Source: Desulfosoma caldarium
GTDB lineage: Bacteria; Desulfobacterota; Syntrophobacteria; Syntrophobacterales; DSM-9756
NCBI RefSeq assembly: GCF_003751385.1
Contig: NZ_RJVA01000001.1
Location: 1-64,000, forward strand
Direction of reading: 5' to 3'
DNA length: 64,000 nucleotides
Shown here: positions 11,359 through 21,979 of the stretch, in pieces
Position numbering within the stretch: the stretch's first letter is position 1
Layout of the letters: every line of letters begins with the position of its first letter
Program-made: the position numbers and the translations under genes
The notes under the pieces: model-generated
The model's database searches: none
Told to the model about the DNA's origin: nothing
What the model saw: only the letters and a program-made list of their open reading frames with translations

Positions 11359-11784
11359 CTAAAGACTGCGGCCAAGAATGCGCTGAGCCATATCTTTGGA
11401 GAAAACCTGAATTTGGGCCTGAAGTTGCGCCCGAACCTGGCCGATTTCTCTTTGAATTTGCTCGCGCACCGCCTGCACTTCCTTAGCCGCCTCTTCCGCG
11501 GCTTGACTCAAAAGATCTTTTTCCACGCGATACGCGGCTTCTTTCAGCTCCTGCACCTTTTCGCGGCCAGCGGCCCGCGCCGCCTTGAGGCGCTCTTCAA
11601 ATTCTTGAATCGCCCTTTGGGCTTCCCTTTCCGCATTATCGATGCCCGCCCTTTGCTTGCTGATCAATTCGTTTCTCTGGGCTACCAGCCGCCGAATCGG
11701 CCTATAAAGCACCAGATTCATGAGCACCAGCAACAAAAGAAAGTTGGCCATTTGAATGAACAGTGTCACATCGACGTTGATCAT
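11359..11784 (-). CDS. ATP synthase Fo subunit b'
   Basis: Second b-type stalk subunit and first gene of the operon. The 141-residue protein has one N-terminal membrane helix (about 5-27, FIQMANFLLLLVLMNLVLY), the RPIRRLV junction and a charged coiled-coil tail. Such b' subunits pair with b in photosynthetic bacteria and many Desulfobacterota. A GAGGGTGGGGG ribosome region precedes the ATG. Subunits a and c are absent from this operon and must be encoded elsewhere. Confidence 0.9.
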   Translation of the reverse strand: MINVDVTLFIQMANFLLLLVLMNLVLYRPIRRLVAQRNELISKQRAGIDNAEREAQRAIQEFEERLKAARAAGREKVQELKEAAYRVEKDLLSQAAEEAAKEVQAVREQIQREIGQVRAQLQAQIQVFSKDMAQRILGRSL

Positions 11785-11935
11785 GATCCCCCACCCTCAC
11801 TCTTGATAATCTCTTGCTGGCGGCCGTGCCGAGTTCCCTTTTCGGCCACCATGACCTTGCTGTCATAGATGCTTCGCAGTGGGTTTTGCCATTTATTCCG
11901 ACCGGATCTAGGTCCGGAGCCTTCTGATGGTGGAG

Positions 11936-11964
11936 TGCATAGCACACCTGAATGGTCTTGGCAA
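11936..11964 (-). promoter_or_regulatory. Possible promoter of the atp operon
   Basis: Minus strand TTGCCA (11959-11964), then 17 bases, then TATGCA (11936-11941), about 150 bases upstream of the b' gene. The -35 box is good and the -10 box is weak. Confidence 0.4.
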
Positions 11965-11974
11965 GGGAAAAAGT

Positions 11975-12013
11975 AAAAAAAATCACAATGCACCAGCCGG
12001 GATTTTGGCGTGC
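11975..12013 (-). terminator. Possible terminator after rodA
   Basis: Minus strand: an interrupted 7-bp stem (12007-12013 with 11990-11998), then a run of eight U (11975-11982). Seven bases separate stem and U-run, which is atypical and lowers confidence. It lies 10 bases past the rodA stop. Confidence 0.35.
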
Positions 12014-12022
12014 TTCAGCGGA

Positions 12023-13138
12023 TTACTTGGGTCGGTAGGCGTAGCGGCGCATCGACACGCTTTCAATGAGCCCCACGGCCGCGCATAGGCTCAGCAGCGA
12101 GGATCCTCCGTAGCTGACAAAGGGCAAGGTAATGCCCACCACGGGAAGAAGCCCGATGACCATGCCGATGTTGAACAGGGCCTGCCACATGATCAGGGCG
12201 CTCATGCCCACCACCAAAAACATTCCAAAACGGTCCTTGGCGCGCACGGCAACGCGAAAGGAAGCGCAGATGAACAGAAAAAAGAGCGCAATCATGACAC
12301 TGCATCCCCAGAACCCCCATTCCTCGGCCCACACGGAAAAGATGAAGTCCGTATGTTTTTCGGGTAGGAACCGAAGCTTGTTTTGTGTCCCCTTGAGAAA
12401 CCCTTTCCCCCAGAGCATACCGGATCCCACGGCCACTTTGGATTGAATGGTGTGATACCCACTGCCCATGGGGTCCCGTTCCGGTGCGATGACGGTCCGA
12501 ATCCGATCCCTTTGATATTCTTTTAGCCCGTAATGCCATAGAGGGTACACGCTGAGCACACCGGCCAGGGCCACCGCTATGAGGTATCGCCAGCGAATCC
12601 CCAGCACAAACACCATGGTGAAGGCGACGGCCAGCAGGCACAGGGTGGTCCCCAGGTCCGGCTCCACCACGATGAGAAGGGCGGGCGGAAGCACCAAGCC
12701 TGTGGCCCGCAGCAGTTGTTTGATAGACGGATAGGGCTCAATGTCCTGAGCCGAAAAGGTTCGAGCCAACTGCAACACCAGGGCCAGCTTCATGAATTCT
12801 GAAGGCTGGAGATTGAACCCCGCGATGGTCAGCCATCTTCTGGACCCCTTGATGCCTTCTCCTGCAAGAAGGACCACGGCCAAGGCCGCCAGGGTGGCGA
12901 GGTAGAGCCATGGGGCTACTTTTTTGAGCTTTTGGTAATCGACCAAAAGAGTACACAGGAAAACGAGGCATCCCAGGGCAAACCACATGAGCTGTTTGAT
13001 AAAGAGGTTTCGTGAAGGATTCAGCTGGATTTCCGTGTACAGGGCGCTGTAAAGGGAAGCCAGCCCCAGGCACGAAATGGCAAAAAACAAGAACACGATG
13101 CTCCAGTCAAAATATTCCACCAACCTTCGATCCATCAT
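12023..13138 (-). CDS. rodA: Rod-shape SEDS glycosyltransferase RodA
   Basis: Polymerises lipid II into glycan strands during cell elongation, together with PBP2. The protein has about ten hydrophobic segments and SEDS landmarks such as GIKGSRRWLTIAGFNLQPSE, EPDLGTTL and the C-terminal PFVSYGGSSLL. The frame extends upstream into mrdA, but the proper start is ATGATG at 13138/13135 (MMDRRLVEYFDW), with GAGGA upstream inside the end of mrdA; this gives 371 residues. It is the last gene of the mreBCD-mrdA-rodA cluster. Confidence 0.94.
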   Translation of the reverse strand: MMDRRLVEYFDWSIVFLFFAISCLGLASLYSALYTEIQLNPSRNLFIKQLMWFALGCLVFLCTLLVDYQKLKKVAPWLYLATLAALAVVLLAGEGIKGSRRWLTIAGFNLQPSEFMKLALVLQLARTFSAQDIEPYPSIKQLLRATGLVLPPALLIVVEPDLGTTLCLLAVAFTMVFVLGIRWRYLIAVALAGVLSVYPLWHYGLKEYQRDRIRTVIAPERDPMGSGYHTIQSKVAVGSGMLWGKGFLKGTQNKLRFLPEKHTDFIFSVWAEEWGFWGCSVMIALFFLFICASFRVAVRAKDRFGMFLVVGMSALIMWQALFNIGMVIGLLPVVGITLPFVSYGGSSLLSLCAAVGLIESVSMRRYAYRPK

Positions 13139-13142
13139 GGCA

Positions 13143-15113
13143 CTAGTCTCTGTCCTCGTCGACGGTTTGAACCTGGGCGCCCTCACGCCCTCGAAGCTCG
13201 GGATAGGTCTTTTGCAAATACCTGCGGAGCACCTTTTGGGCCAAGGGAGCAGCTCCCGAAGATCCATGGCCTCCGTGTTCAACAATGACCGCGACCACAA
13301 TTTCCGGCCTTTCCGCCGGGCCATAGCCCACAAACCATGCGTGGTCTTTTAGATGCTCGGGCAGAGCCCGCTGGTGAACCTTTCGGTTCACGTTTTCGCC
13401 CATTTTGACCACTTGTGCCGTCCCGGTCTTCCCTGCCAGGGCCACTTCCCTGAGAGCGATGCCATGAGCGGTGCCACGCGCTTCGTTGACGACGCCCACC
13501 AACCCTTTCTTGACGATTTCCAAGGTGTCCTTGCGCACAGCAAGCCTTCGGCGCACCTTGGCTTTCACCAGGTCTCGCTCCCCATCATCCGCCGCTTCGA
13601 GGCGTTTAACCAGCTTGGGCGTCCACAAAGTGCCTCCGTTGACCAGCGCCGCATAGGCCATAGCCGCCTGCAGCGGGGTGACTTGATCAAAGCCTTGTCC
13701 GATCGAGATGGACAAGGTCTCCCCTTTCTGCCAGGGAATGCCCACAGCCTTAAGTTTCCAGTCTCTTGTGGGAATGATTCCCGCCCGCTCTGACGGAAGC
13801 TCGATCCCACTCAACTCCCCGAGCCCAAACATCTTTGCATAGGCTGCGATAGTATCCACACCGAGCTTCATTCCCACGGTGTAGAAATAGACATCGCATG
13901 ACTCCACGATGGCCCGATGGGCATCGACCGAGCCATGCCCCGTATCCTTCCAACATCGGTAACGACGTCCGGCGAAGAGATAATATCCTGGGCAGAAAAC
14001 GACACTGGTCGGGTCCACCACGCCTTGTTCCAGAGCCGCCACGGCCACAAAGGGTTTATAAATGGATCCGGGGGGGTAGGCTGAAGACACGGCACGATTG
14101 AGCAACGGGTGGCTGGAATCCGAAATTAGCTTTTTCCACTCCTCGGGCGTCATCCCTCGAACGAACCGCTCCTGATCAAAAGTGGGGCTGCTGGCCAGGG
14201 CCAGAATCTCTCCCGAATTGGGATCCACCGCCACAATGCTTCCCTTTTTTCCTTCTAAGCATTCTTCCGCAGTTCTTTGAAGGTCCAGATCAATAGTCAA
14301 CCACACGTCTCTTCCGGGAATCGGCAGATTCTCCTGTAGCGAGCGAATATGACGTCCCAAAGCGTCCACTTCCACCTGCCGCCAACCACTTTTCCCTCGC
14401 AGAAAGGTCTCAAGGGATTTCTCAACGCCTCCCTTTCCGACAAACTCACCTGGTTGATACCCTCGATAGGCCTCTTTTTTGAGTTCTTCCTCGGAAATCT
14501 CTCCCAGGTAACCCACCAAGTGCGCGGCCGTGCCGCTGAACTTGTAGCCGCGACGCGGCACCACCTCCACGTAAACGCCCGGCAGCCGCAAACGCCGCGC
14601 TTCCACCTTGGCCACGGTATCCCGGTCAATATCGGCGATGAGCCGAATGGGTTCAAAACCCCTCTTGCTTTTGTTGGCCTCTAGGACAGCTTCCAGTTCG
14701 GCCAAGCCCTTCCCACTCAAAACACTCAAGGTTTCAAGAACATTGTGCAACGTCTCGGGGTCTTTGACATCTTCGCGCACCAACATAAGGTGAAAAGCTG
14801 GACGGTTTTCCACAAGAGGCACGCCGTAGCGATCAAAGACGATGCCGCGAGGCGACTGAATGGTTTCGGTGCGAATGCGGTTATTTTCAGAGCGATTTCG
14901 GTAGTAGGACCCTTTCACCACCTGCAAGTACCATAGTTGCAATAGGTACACCAGGAAAACGGCTAGGGCAAAGAGCACCACAAGGCGAAATTGGCGTTCA
15001 AAGACGGCGCGTTCGTTGCCTTCCCAGGCAATAAGTTGAAGGCCGTGGGCGTCGGGCGGCGTTTTGCTCGAATCGTTTGTCCTCTTGGCGTGGTTCATTC
15101 CAAGGCGCCACAT
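13143..15113 (-). CDS. mrdA: Penicillin-binding protein 2 (elongation transpeptidase)
   Basis: Cross-links peptidoglycan in the elongasome. There is one membrane helix (about 42-65, FRLVVLFALAVFLVYLLQLW), a dimerisation/pedestal domain with RGIVFDRYG, and a transpeptidase domain. The domain carries the SxxK motif (PGSIYKP, catalytic Ser), SCD in the SxN position, and KTGTAQ. Its 656 residues are normal for PBP2. The first ATG lacks a strong ribosome site and a second ATG lies five codons later (15098), so the exact start is open. It sits between mreD and rodA, separated from the rodA start by 4 bases. Confidence 0.95.
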   Translation of the reverse strand: MWRLGMNHAKRTNDSSKTPPDAHGLQLIAWEGNERAVFERQFRLVVLFALAVFLVYLLQLWYLQVVKGSYYRNRSENNRIRTETIQSPRGIVFDRYGVPLVENRPAFHLMLVREDVKDPETLHNVLETLSVLSGKGLAELEAVLEANKSKRGFEPIRLIADIDRDTVAKVEARRLRLPGVYVEVVPRRGYKFSGTAAHLVGYLGEISEEELKKEAYRGYQPGEFVGKGGVEKSLETFLRGKSGWRQVEVDALGRHIRSLQENLPIPGRDVWLTIDLDLQRTAEECLEGKKGSIVAVDPNSGEILALASSPTFDQERFVRGMTPEEWKKLISDSSHPLLNRAVSSAYPPGSIYKPFVAVAALEQGVVDPTSVVFCPGYYLFAGRRYRCWKDTGHGSVDAHRAIVESCDVYFYTVGMKLGVDTIAAYAKMFGLGELSGIELPSERAGIIPTRDWKLKAVGIPWQKGETLSISIGQGFDQVTPLQAAMAYAALVNGGTLWTPKLVKRLEAADDGERDLVKAKVRRRLAVRKDTLEIVKKGLVGVVNEARGTAHGIALREVALAGKTGTAQVVKMGENVNRKVHQRALPEHLKDHAWFVGYGPAERPEIVVAVIVEHGGHGSSGAAPLAQKVLRRYLQKTYPELRGREGAQVQTVDEDRD

Positions 15114-15128
15114 CTCTGTCTGATGCCT

Positions 15129-15647
15129 TTAGCGAACTCTCTTAGTCAAGATCCACTGAACGGGAAGCATGATGAAAGGAGCGGCCACCATGGAAAAGAC
15201 GGTTTGGGACGCCGCAGCCGGAAAGCCACTTGCCGCCTTGGACAAGCCGCCCACAATCAAGACCGACACTAGGCTCTGCACCAGCACTCCCACACCGACC
15301 AACAGCATCCGATAGACCATGGATTCCGTGTCCATTTGCCTGCTCCACACGCGATGCAAGAAGAGCACGAGCAGATAGGATGCGCCATGGGCACCCCACA
15401 GGCGCCCTTGAAAGACATCACTCACGTAGCCCCAAAAAAAACTCCACACAATGGCTCCCCAAAAAGGAAACCGCCTTGCAATCTCAACGCACACGGCCAC
15501 CATGAGGTCTGCCCGCGTCCACGCCCGCGGCAAGCCGGTCATGAGAACCGCCTCCAGCACAAAGATCATCAGGGAATATCCTAAAAAAACGAGAGCCATC
15601 GCCCCCCAAGGCTCTCGCTCTTTCTGATAAATTCCCCCCATCTGCAT
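15129..15647 (-). CDS. mreD: Rod-shape-determining protein MreD
   Basis: Small integral membrane protein of the elongasome. The 172 residues form about five hydrophobic helices (for example VFLGYSLMIFVLEAVLM near 20-40 and GAIVWSFFWGYVSDVFQG). The sequence is poorly conserved in this family, so the call rests on size, hydropathy and position between mreC and mrdA. Start spacing to mreC is 3 bases. Confidence 0.85.
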   Translation of the reverse strand: MQMGGIYQKEREPWGAMALVFLGYSLMIFVLEAVLMTGLPRAWTRADLMVAVCVEIARRFPFWGAIVWSFFWGYVSDVFQGRLWGAHGASYLLVLFLHRVWSRQMDTESMVYRMLLVGVGVLVQSLVSVLIVGGLSKAASGFPAAASQTVFSMVAAPFIMLPVQWILTKRVR

Positions 15648-15650
15648 GTT

Positions 15651-16508
15651 TTATTCTTTCGACGTCCCCTCCAGCCATAGCGCCGGAAATTTGGGCAAAG
15701 TCTTGAGAATCAGGACTTCCTGAAGGACACCGAATTGCACCGTCGGAACCACAATGATTTGTTGAAAGAGGGTAGCAGGGTCCTTTCTGACCTGCTTGAC
15801 AATGCCCAGGCGCAATCCAGCGGGAAACAATCCATCCTTTCCCGAGGTGACCAAGAGATCTCCAGGCCGCACCTCCTGATTGCTTCGAACGTAGCGCAGT
15901 TCGCAGGTTTCGGTGTCCAACCCTCCGAGAACACCTCGAACCCTGTTGCGCTGCACCAAAGCGTCCACAGCGCTGTCTCGATCAGTCAACGAAAGCACTC
16001 GAGCGTAATGATCCGACACATCCAGCACATGGCCCACCACCCCTTCATCGCTCACCACGGGCATGTCGGTGCGCACGCCCTCTTTCAGACCTTTATTGAC
16101 GATGATGGTTCTCGACCAGCCGGTGGTATTTTGGACCACAACCTCGGCCGCCACGGATTCCACCTGAAGACGGTCACGAAAGTCCAAAAGGCGTCGCAAC
16201 CTTTGGTTTTCCACAAAAGCTTCCTGATATCGCACCAGCTCGCTTTCCAGGAGGGCGCGTTGTTTTTTCAAGATCTCATTTTCCTCTTGCACATGGCGCA
16301 GGGTTACATAGCGATGCACCCAGTTTTCTATGGCTTGTGTACCCTTTCGGGCAGTAAGCAGGAGCGGGGCAAGGGTTTCCACAACCGCCCTCTGAACCAT
16401 ATCCATTGGTCCAAGGGGTCTAAAATTGAGCGACAGGACGTAGAACATCGCTCCTCCCATCATCACAAACACGGCCAGCCACCGCATTCGGCGCAGCCAT
16501 TCCGGCAT
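15651..16508 (-). CDS. mreC: Rod-shape-determining protein MreC
   Basis: Periplasmic scaffold that links MreB filaments and PBP2. The 285-residue protein has an N-terminal membrane helix (about 10-28, LAVFVMMGGAMFYVLSLNF), a coiled coil (about 70-115, RHVQEENEILKKQRALLESE) and a C-terminal double beta-barrel domain with GVVGHVLDVSDHYARVLSLT. A TAGGTGAG ribosome site lies six bases before the ATG. It lies 90 bases after mreB and is probably in the same transcript. Confidence 0.93.
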   Translation of the reverse strand: MPEWLRRMRWLAVFVMMGGAMFYVLSLNFRPLGPMDMVQRAVVETLAPLLLTARKGTQAIENWVHRYVTLRHVQEENEILKKQRALLESELVRYQEAFVENQRLRRLLDFRDRLQVESVAAEVVVQNTTGWSRTIIVNKGLKEGVRTDMPVVSDEGVVGHVLDVSDHYARVLSLTDRDSAVDALVQRNRVRGVLGGLDTETCELRYVRSNQEVRPGDLLVTSGKDGLFPAGLRLGIVKQVRKDPATLFQQIIVVPTVQFGVLQEVLILKTLPKFPALWLEGTSKE

Positions 16509-16598
16509 AAGCCACTCACCTACGGGCTAATTCAAAGAGAATCGAGAAGAATCCTCGAAGTGGGCCCCTTTGACCGTTTCTGCGATTTCAGGTACCCG

Positions 16599-17648
<1,050 letters not shown>

Positions 17649-17730
17649 CTAGGATCCGGGTGAACCAGCGACCTGTATCACTTTGGCGATTTTTCCGCAA
17701 TCGGTTCCTTCAGGAGGTCTCAGCCGGTCC

Positions 17731-19635
17731 ATGAACGTCGTTTTACTGCAATTGCCCGTCCAGTCCCACGACTATTCCTATCCCATAGAGAACATGGCTC
17801 TGGGCGCTGCATACCTGAAAGCCTACGCTGAATCCGTGTTGCCCGACGTGCGCATTGTGCTCGGCCCCAAAAACCTTGTCAATTATGGCGGTGACGCGGC
17901 TTTGGAAGCGTGGATCGTGGCACAGCAGCCGGACCTGGTCGGGTTTAGTTGCTACGTATGGAATGTGGAACGATCCCTGGCCATAGCACGTCGTCTTCGA
18001 GCCCGGTTCCCTCACGCTCTCATCGTCGTAGGGGGCCCCGAGGTCACTGCGGAAAATGAGTTTCTAAAGGCCGCCGGCGGTTTTGACGTGGGCATCGTGG
18101 GTGAGGGTGAGGAAACGTTTGCCACCTTGCTTGCGGCGCTCTCCAACGGCCATTCGACCATAAAAAATCTTCCCGGGCTTCTGCTTCCCTCCTCCGGCGG
18201 ATGGCATTCCACGAAACCCCGCCCTCCCATACATCACCTGGACGCCATTCCCTCGCCGTATTTGTCCGGAGCCCTTTGTCCTTCAGATGCCAGAACCATG
18301 CTTTTGGAAACCGTGCGGGGCTGCCCCAATCGTTGCACTTATTGCTATTACCACAAACGGTTTCCTCGAGTGCGAAGCTTTTCCCTAAACCGTCTTCGAC
18401 AGGAGCTTATTTGGGCTGCACATCATGGTGTTACGGAAATCTATTTTGTGGATCCTTGTTTCACGCGACGAAAGGACCTGGCTGCTCTTTTGGAAGCCAT
18501 CGAGGAGGCACGCCGCCTTCACGACTTCACGTTCCAGTGCGAGTGCACCGCCGAAGACATCACACCGGCTCTTGCCCACGCCTTGGCTCGAGCTGGTCTG
18601 AGCCAGGTCGAAGTGGGCTTGCAAACGATCAACCCCAAAGCTTTGGCACGAATTGGCCGTCATTTTGATCGAAACCGGTTCGTGGCTGGCATTCGAGCTC
18701 TTCGAAACGCCGGCATTCGCGTCATGGTGGACATTATGGTCGCCCTTCCCGAAGATTCCCTCACCGATTTCCAAAGAAGCCTGGATTTTGTTGTGGATCA
18801 CGATCTGTACGACGAACTGAGTGTCTACACGCTGAGTCTTCTTCCCGGCACAGAATTGCGGCACCACGCCGCGTCCCTAGGGCTCCATTACTGCCTGGAT
18901 CCCCCTTACCACGTGATTCGAACACCCCACATGAGCCCCGATGACATTCGACGCGCCTATGAATATGCGGAAGCCGCGAGTGGGGTGGATTTTTTTCCAC
19001 CCGACCGGCCACCCATTTTAGATTCGCCTAATGTGCACCACCAGGGTTCTTTTCTGGCAGCATTTCCTGTGGAAAAAACTTTGGATCTCTTTGGTGACCA
19101 GCACGCCACGGACCAGAACCCCACCCTCGGTGGGTACACCTCGGTGGGCCAAGCCCTTGCGGTTTATGTATCTCAGGACACGGTCGAATCCTTGCAAGAC
19201 CCTGCAGTTGTTCAAGTCCTCTTGAGCATTTTTAAAGAAAACCCTTGGACGCTTCTGAGCTTTGTCCTCACGCCAAGAGATCGCCACTTTCCGTGGACGG
19301 CTGTGTTTGATGTGGCGCAAAAGGTGCTGGCCCTCCGCGCTCATGTAATGGATCGCGAGGTCTTTTCCACCTTGGATCCGGTAAAGTCCGTCCAGATCTT
19401 CGCCCTGATGCCCGTCAAGGCTTCTCAGAAACTCCTCGCGCGTTTTCCTGTGATCGATTTTGCAACTTTGCAGAAGCCCCACGACGCTTCACAGTCGACG
19501 TCCCATCAGGCGTGGGTCGGAATTCCCGAACAGTCTTCTCCCGAAGAGGATGCCTTGTGGATGGAAACCCTGTGGTCCATGTTCCCATCGCACATTGCCC
19601 ACGTTCGCCTGGGTGACGGAGAAATCTTTTCCTGA
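17731..19635 (+). CDS. B12-binding radical SAM protein
   Basis: Residues 1-~150 form a cobalamin-binding-type Rossmann domain (IVVGGPEVTAENEFL, VGEGEETF). The radical SAM core follows, with the cluster motif CPNRCTYC (CxxxCxxC, near residue 200) and TIM-barrel motifs such as VEVGLQTINPKAL. The last ~200 residues show no recognised domain. Start: ATG at 17731 with AGGAGG 13 bases upstream; an upstream in-frame ATG at 17683 has no ribosome site. Related proteins include methyltransferases and tailoring enzymes, but no substrate can be assigned. It stands alone, divergent from mreB and convergent with thi4. Confidence 0.8.
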   Translation: MNVVLLQLPVQSHDYSYPIENMALGAAYLKAYAESVLPDVRIVLGPKNLVNYGGDAALEAWIVAQQPDLVGFSCYVWNVERSLAIARRLRARFPHALIVVGGPEVTAENEFLKAAGGFDVGIVGEGEETFATLLAALSNGHSTIKNLPGLLLPSSGGWHSTKPRPPIHHLDAIPSPYLSGALCPSDARTMLLETVRGCPNRCTYCYYHKRFPRVRSFSLNRLRQELIWAAHHGVTEIYFVDPCFTRRKDLAALLEAIEEARRLHDFTFQCECTAEDITPALAHALARAGLSQVEVGLQTINPKALARIGRHFDRNRFVAGIRALRNAGIRVMVDIMVALPEDSLTDFQRSLDFVVDHDLYDELSVYTLSLLPGTELRHHAASLGLHYCLDPPYHVIRTPHMSPDDIRRAYEYAEAASGVDFFPPDRPPILDSPNVHHQGSFLAAFPVEKTLDLFGDQHATDQNPTLGGYTSVGQALAVYVSQDTVESLQDPAVVQVLLSIFKENPWTLLSFVLTPRDRHFPWTAVFDVAQKVLALRAHVMDREVFSTLDPVKSVQIFALMPVKASQKLLARFPVIDFATLQKPHDASQSTSHQAWVGIPEQSSPEEDALWMETLWSMFPSHIAHVRLGDGEIFS

Positions 19636-19808
19636 GCCCGCCCCTTTCATAACGGGCGTAAGAGAACTCTGAATCTGTGAGGGCAAAAAGCTTCGGCGGA
19701 CACGGTCTTGAAGGCACGACCTTTCGGCCGTCCTTCAAAACGCGGATCACAGGCGCCCGGTCCCTTGACGGTGACGATCCTACAGGTGAGAAGAAAATGT
19801 TCGCGTCT

Positions 19809-20606
19809 TCAGGAACTCTCTTTGGGCAGGGATTCGAGATAGGCGAAAACCAGTTCCGCCACCTTCTTTCCCGAAAGAAGCATCCCCCCAAAGATGGGCC
19901 CCATACGGGGTCCCCCAAAGGTGGCATTGGCGGCCATGCCCGCTACAAAAAGACCGGGAAACACGTCACGGGTGTTTTCCAACGTGAGCCGTTCCGCCTC
20001 ATCGGACCACATGGACTTTTCCCCCTCCAGCGACCCACTGGGCGTCTTCAGCCTTCCCGGCACCTTTTTTTGCACCACGCTGACCACTTCCGTGTCATGC
20101 CCGGTGGCGTCGATCACGGCCCGGGCGCGAATGGCCAAAGGGTCCACATGCAAGCCGGCCATGTTCACAGCCGTCCAATTGACCACAAGCCCCACAATGC
20201 CTTCAGGCCGCATCACCACATCTTCCACACTGAGGGCGTTGAAAATGGGTGCACCCGCTTTCACGCACCGTGAAGTGAGGGTGGAGGCCGTTTCCACGGC
20301 ATCCGCTGTGTAGTACCCTTCCTGGTAAAGCCGCGTGCTCACCCCAAGCTCCTCCAACACATGGCAGGCCTCTTCCTGGACCACGATTTCGTTAAAAAGC
20401 ATCCCTCCTCCCCACATCCCGCCACCAACACTGAGTTTTCTCTCAAAGACAGCCACCTTCTTTCCGGCCGAAGCCAGGCAATAGCCGGCCACAAGCCCAG
20501 CAGGACCCGCGCCCACAATGGCAGCATCCAGGTTCAAAATGCCCCTGATCTTTTCAAAATAACGGTCGATGATCGCTTTCGTGATGATTCTCTCATCCAA
20601 GGGCAT
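19809..20606 (-). CDS. thi4: Sulfide-dependent thiazole synthase (THI4 family)
   Basis: Builds the adenylated thiazole carboxylate precursor of thiamine from NAD and glycine. The 265-residue protein has the FAD/NAD-type GxGxxG motif (AIVGAGPAGLVAGYCLAS, about 29-46), the GGGMWGGGML loop and a C-terminal FGGPRMGPIFGGM motif. Where suicidal yeast THI4 has its sulfur-donating Cys, this protein has His153 (NWTAVNMAGLHVDP), as in the archaeal enzymes that use free sulfide catalytically. The start MPLDERI at 20606 has GAGGAGG upstream; longer in-frame starts run into thiC and are rejected. It is the second gene of a TPP-riboswitch-controlled operon. Confidence 0.9.
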   Translation of the reverse strand: MPLDERIITKAIIDRYFEKIRGILNLDAAIVGAGPAGLVAGYCLASAGKKVAVFERKLSVGGGMWGGGMLFNEIVVQEEACHVLEELGVSTRLYQEGYYTADAVETASTLTSRCVKAGAPIFNALSVEDVVMRPEGIVGLVVNWTAVNMAGLHVDPLAIRARAVIDATGHDTEVVSVVQKKVPGRLKTPSGSLEGEKSMWSDEAERLTLENTRDVFPGLFVAGMAANATFGGPRMGPIFGGMLLSGKKVAELVFAYLESLPKESS

Positions 20607-20632
20607 GCCGATTTCCTCCTCTTTTTTCGGAT

Positions 20633-21910
20633 TCACCCCATGGCCGAGACGGACAGTTTGACGGCGCATAGCTTGCCGCACATGGTGCACCCTTGACGAT
20701 CCTCTGTGACGTGCAACCGACGTTTGACCAGTTCGGGGTCCAGCGCTGCCGTGACCATTCCCTCCCAATCCAGGGTTCGGCGGCACTGCGACATGGCACG
20801 GTCCTGGGCCAGCGCCTGGGGAATGCCCTTGGCCAGGTCGGCAACATGGGCCGCAATACGGGCCGCCATGACACCTTGATAGACGTCGTCTTCATCGGGT
20901 AGTCTTAAGTGCTCTGCCGGCGTGACATAGCACAAAAAGTCCGCTCCCGCCGCTCCGGCCAGGGCGCCGCCGATGGCCGCCGTAATATGGTCATAGCCCG
21001 CAGCAATATCCGTCGGAAGCGGCCCAAGGACATAAAAGGGTGCGCCATCACACAGCTTTTTTTCCAAATGCACGTGGGATTGAATGTGTTCCAAAGGAAC
21101 ATGGCCAGGCCCTTCAATCATGACCTGAACGCCTTTGTCTCGTGCCCTCTGGGCTAGTTCCGCCAAAACGAGCAGTTCTTCGATTTGAGGCCCATCGATG
21201 GCGTCTGCGATGGCTCCCGGCCGAAACCCATCGCCCAAGCTCAGGGTCACATCGTGCGCATGGGCAATGTCCAGCAGCGTGTCAAAGTCTTCATAGAGCG
21301 GGTTTTCCTTGTGGTTACGGCGCATCCACGACAACAGAATGGACCCCCCACGACTGACACAGGGCATGATCCTTTGAAAATACTCAAGCTTTTTTGCCGA
21401 TGCCCGCGTCACACCGCAGTGCACCGTGATGTAGTCCACTCCCTGTCGGCATTGGGTTTCAATGCCGGAGAAGAGATCGTCGGGATCCATTTTTTCTAGG
21501 GGAACACCCCGCCGAACCATGTCCGTGGCAACCGCATAGATGGGCACGGTGCCGACCATCGTGCCCGCCTCCTGCAAATACATGGCGCGAAGCGCCTCCA
21601 AATCGCCCCCTGTGGAAAGGTCCATAACGGAATCCGCTCCGGCCCGTATGGCCGCAGCCAACTTGCGCCGCTCCACAGTCATGTCAGCACATTCGCCACT
21701 GGCACCTAGGTTCGCGTTGACTTTGGTGCGCAGCCCTCGGCCGATGGCGCGCACCGTCGCAAATTCGTGATGCCTGTTCTTGGGCAAGACGGCGTGCCCT
21801 TTGGCGATCAGATCGCGCAGCTGTTCCGCCGTCACGGGTTCACCTTCGACGGCGCGACGCATGGCATCCGTCACGATGCCGGCCTTTGCCTCGTCAAGTT
21901 GTGTGCGCAT
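20633..21910 (-). CDS. thiC: Phosphomethylpyrimidine synthase ThiC
   Basis: Radical SAM enzyme that rearranges AIR to the HMP pyrimidine of thiamine. The 425-residue protein has the C-terminal cluster motif CTMCGKLCAVK (CxxCxxxxC), plus conserved VTVHCGVTRAS, EGPGHVPLEHI and LGPLPTDIAAGYDHI. The frame extends upstream through the riboswitch to 22135, but the real ATG is at 21910, preceded by AGGAGGAG. It is shorter than the enterobacterial protein, as usual for anaerobe-type ThiC. Transcription is controlled by the TPP aptamer just upstream. Confidence 0.96.
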   Translation of the reverse strand: MRTQLDEAKAGIVTDAMRRAVEGEPVTAEQLRDLIAKGHAVLPKNRHHEFATVRAIGRGLRTKVNANLGASGECADMTVERRKLAAAIRAGADSVMDLSTGGDLEALRAMYLQEAGTMVGTVPIYAVATDMVRRGVPLEKMDPDDLFSGIETQCRQGVDYITVHCGVTRASAKKLEYFQRIMPCVSRGGSILLSWMRRNHKENPLYEDFDTLLDIAHAHDVTLSLGDGFRPGAIADAIDGPQIEELLVLAELAQRARDKGVQVMIEGPGHVPLEHIQSHVHLEKKLCDGAPFYVLGPLPTDIAAGYDHITAAIGGALAGAAGADFLCYVTPAEHLRLPDEDDVYQGVMAARIAAHVADLAKGIPQALAQDRAMSQCRRTLDWEGMVTAALDPELVKRRLHVTEDRQGCTMCGKLCAVKLSVSAMG

Positions 21911-21979
21911 GGTCTCCTCCTGTGGAATGTGGAGGAGGGGCGGCAACACGTCGGAGACCCTGAGGTGTGCAAGAACATG

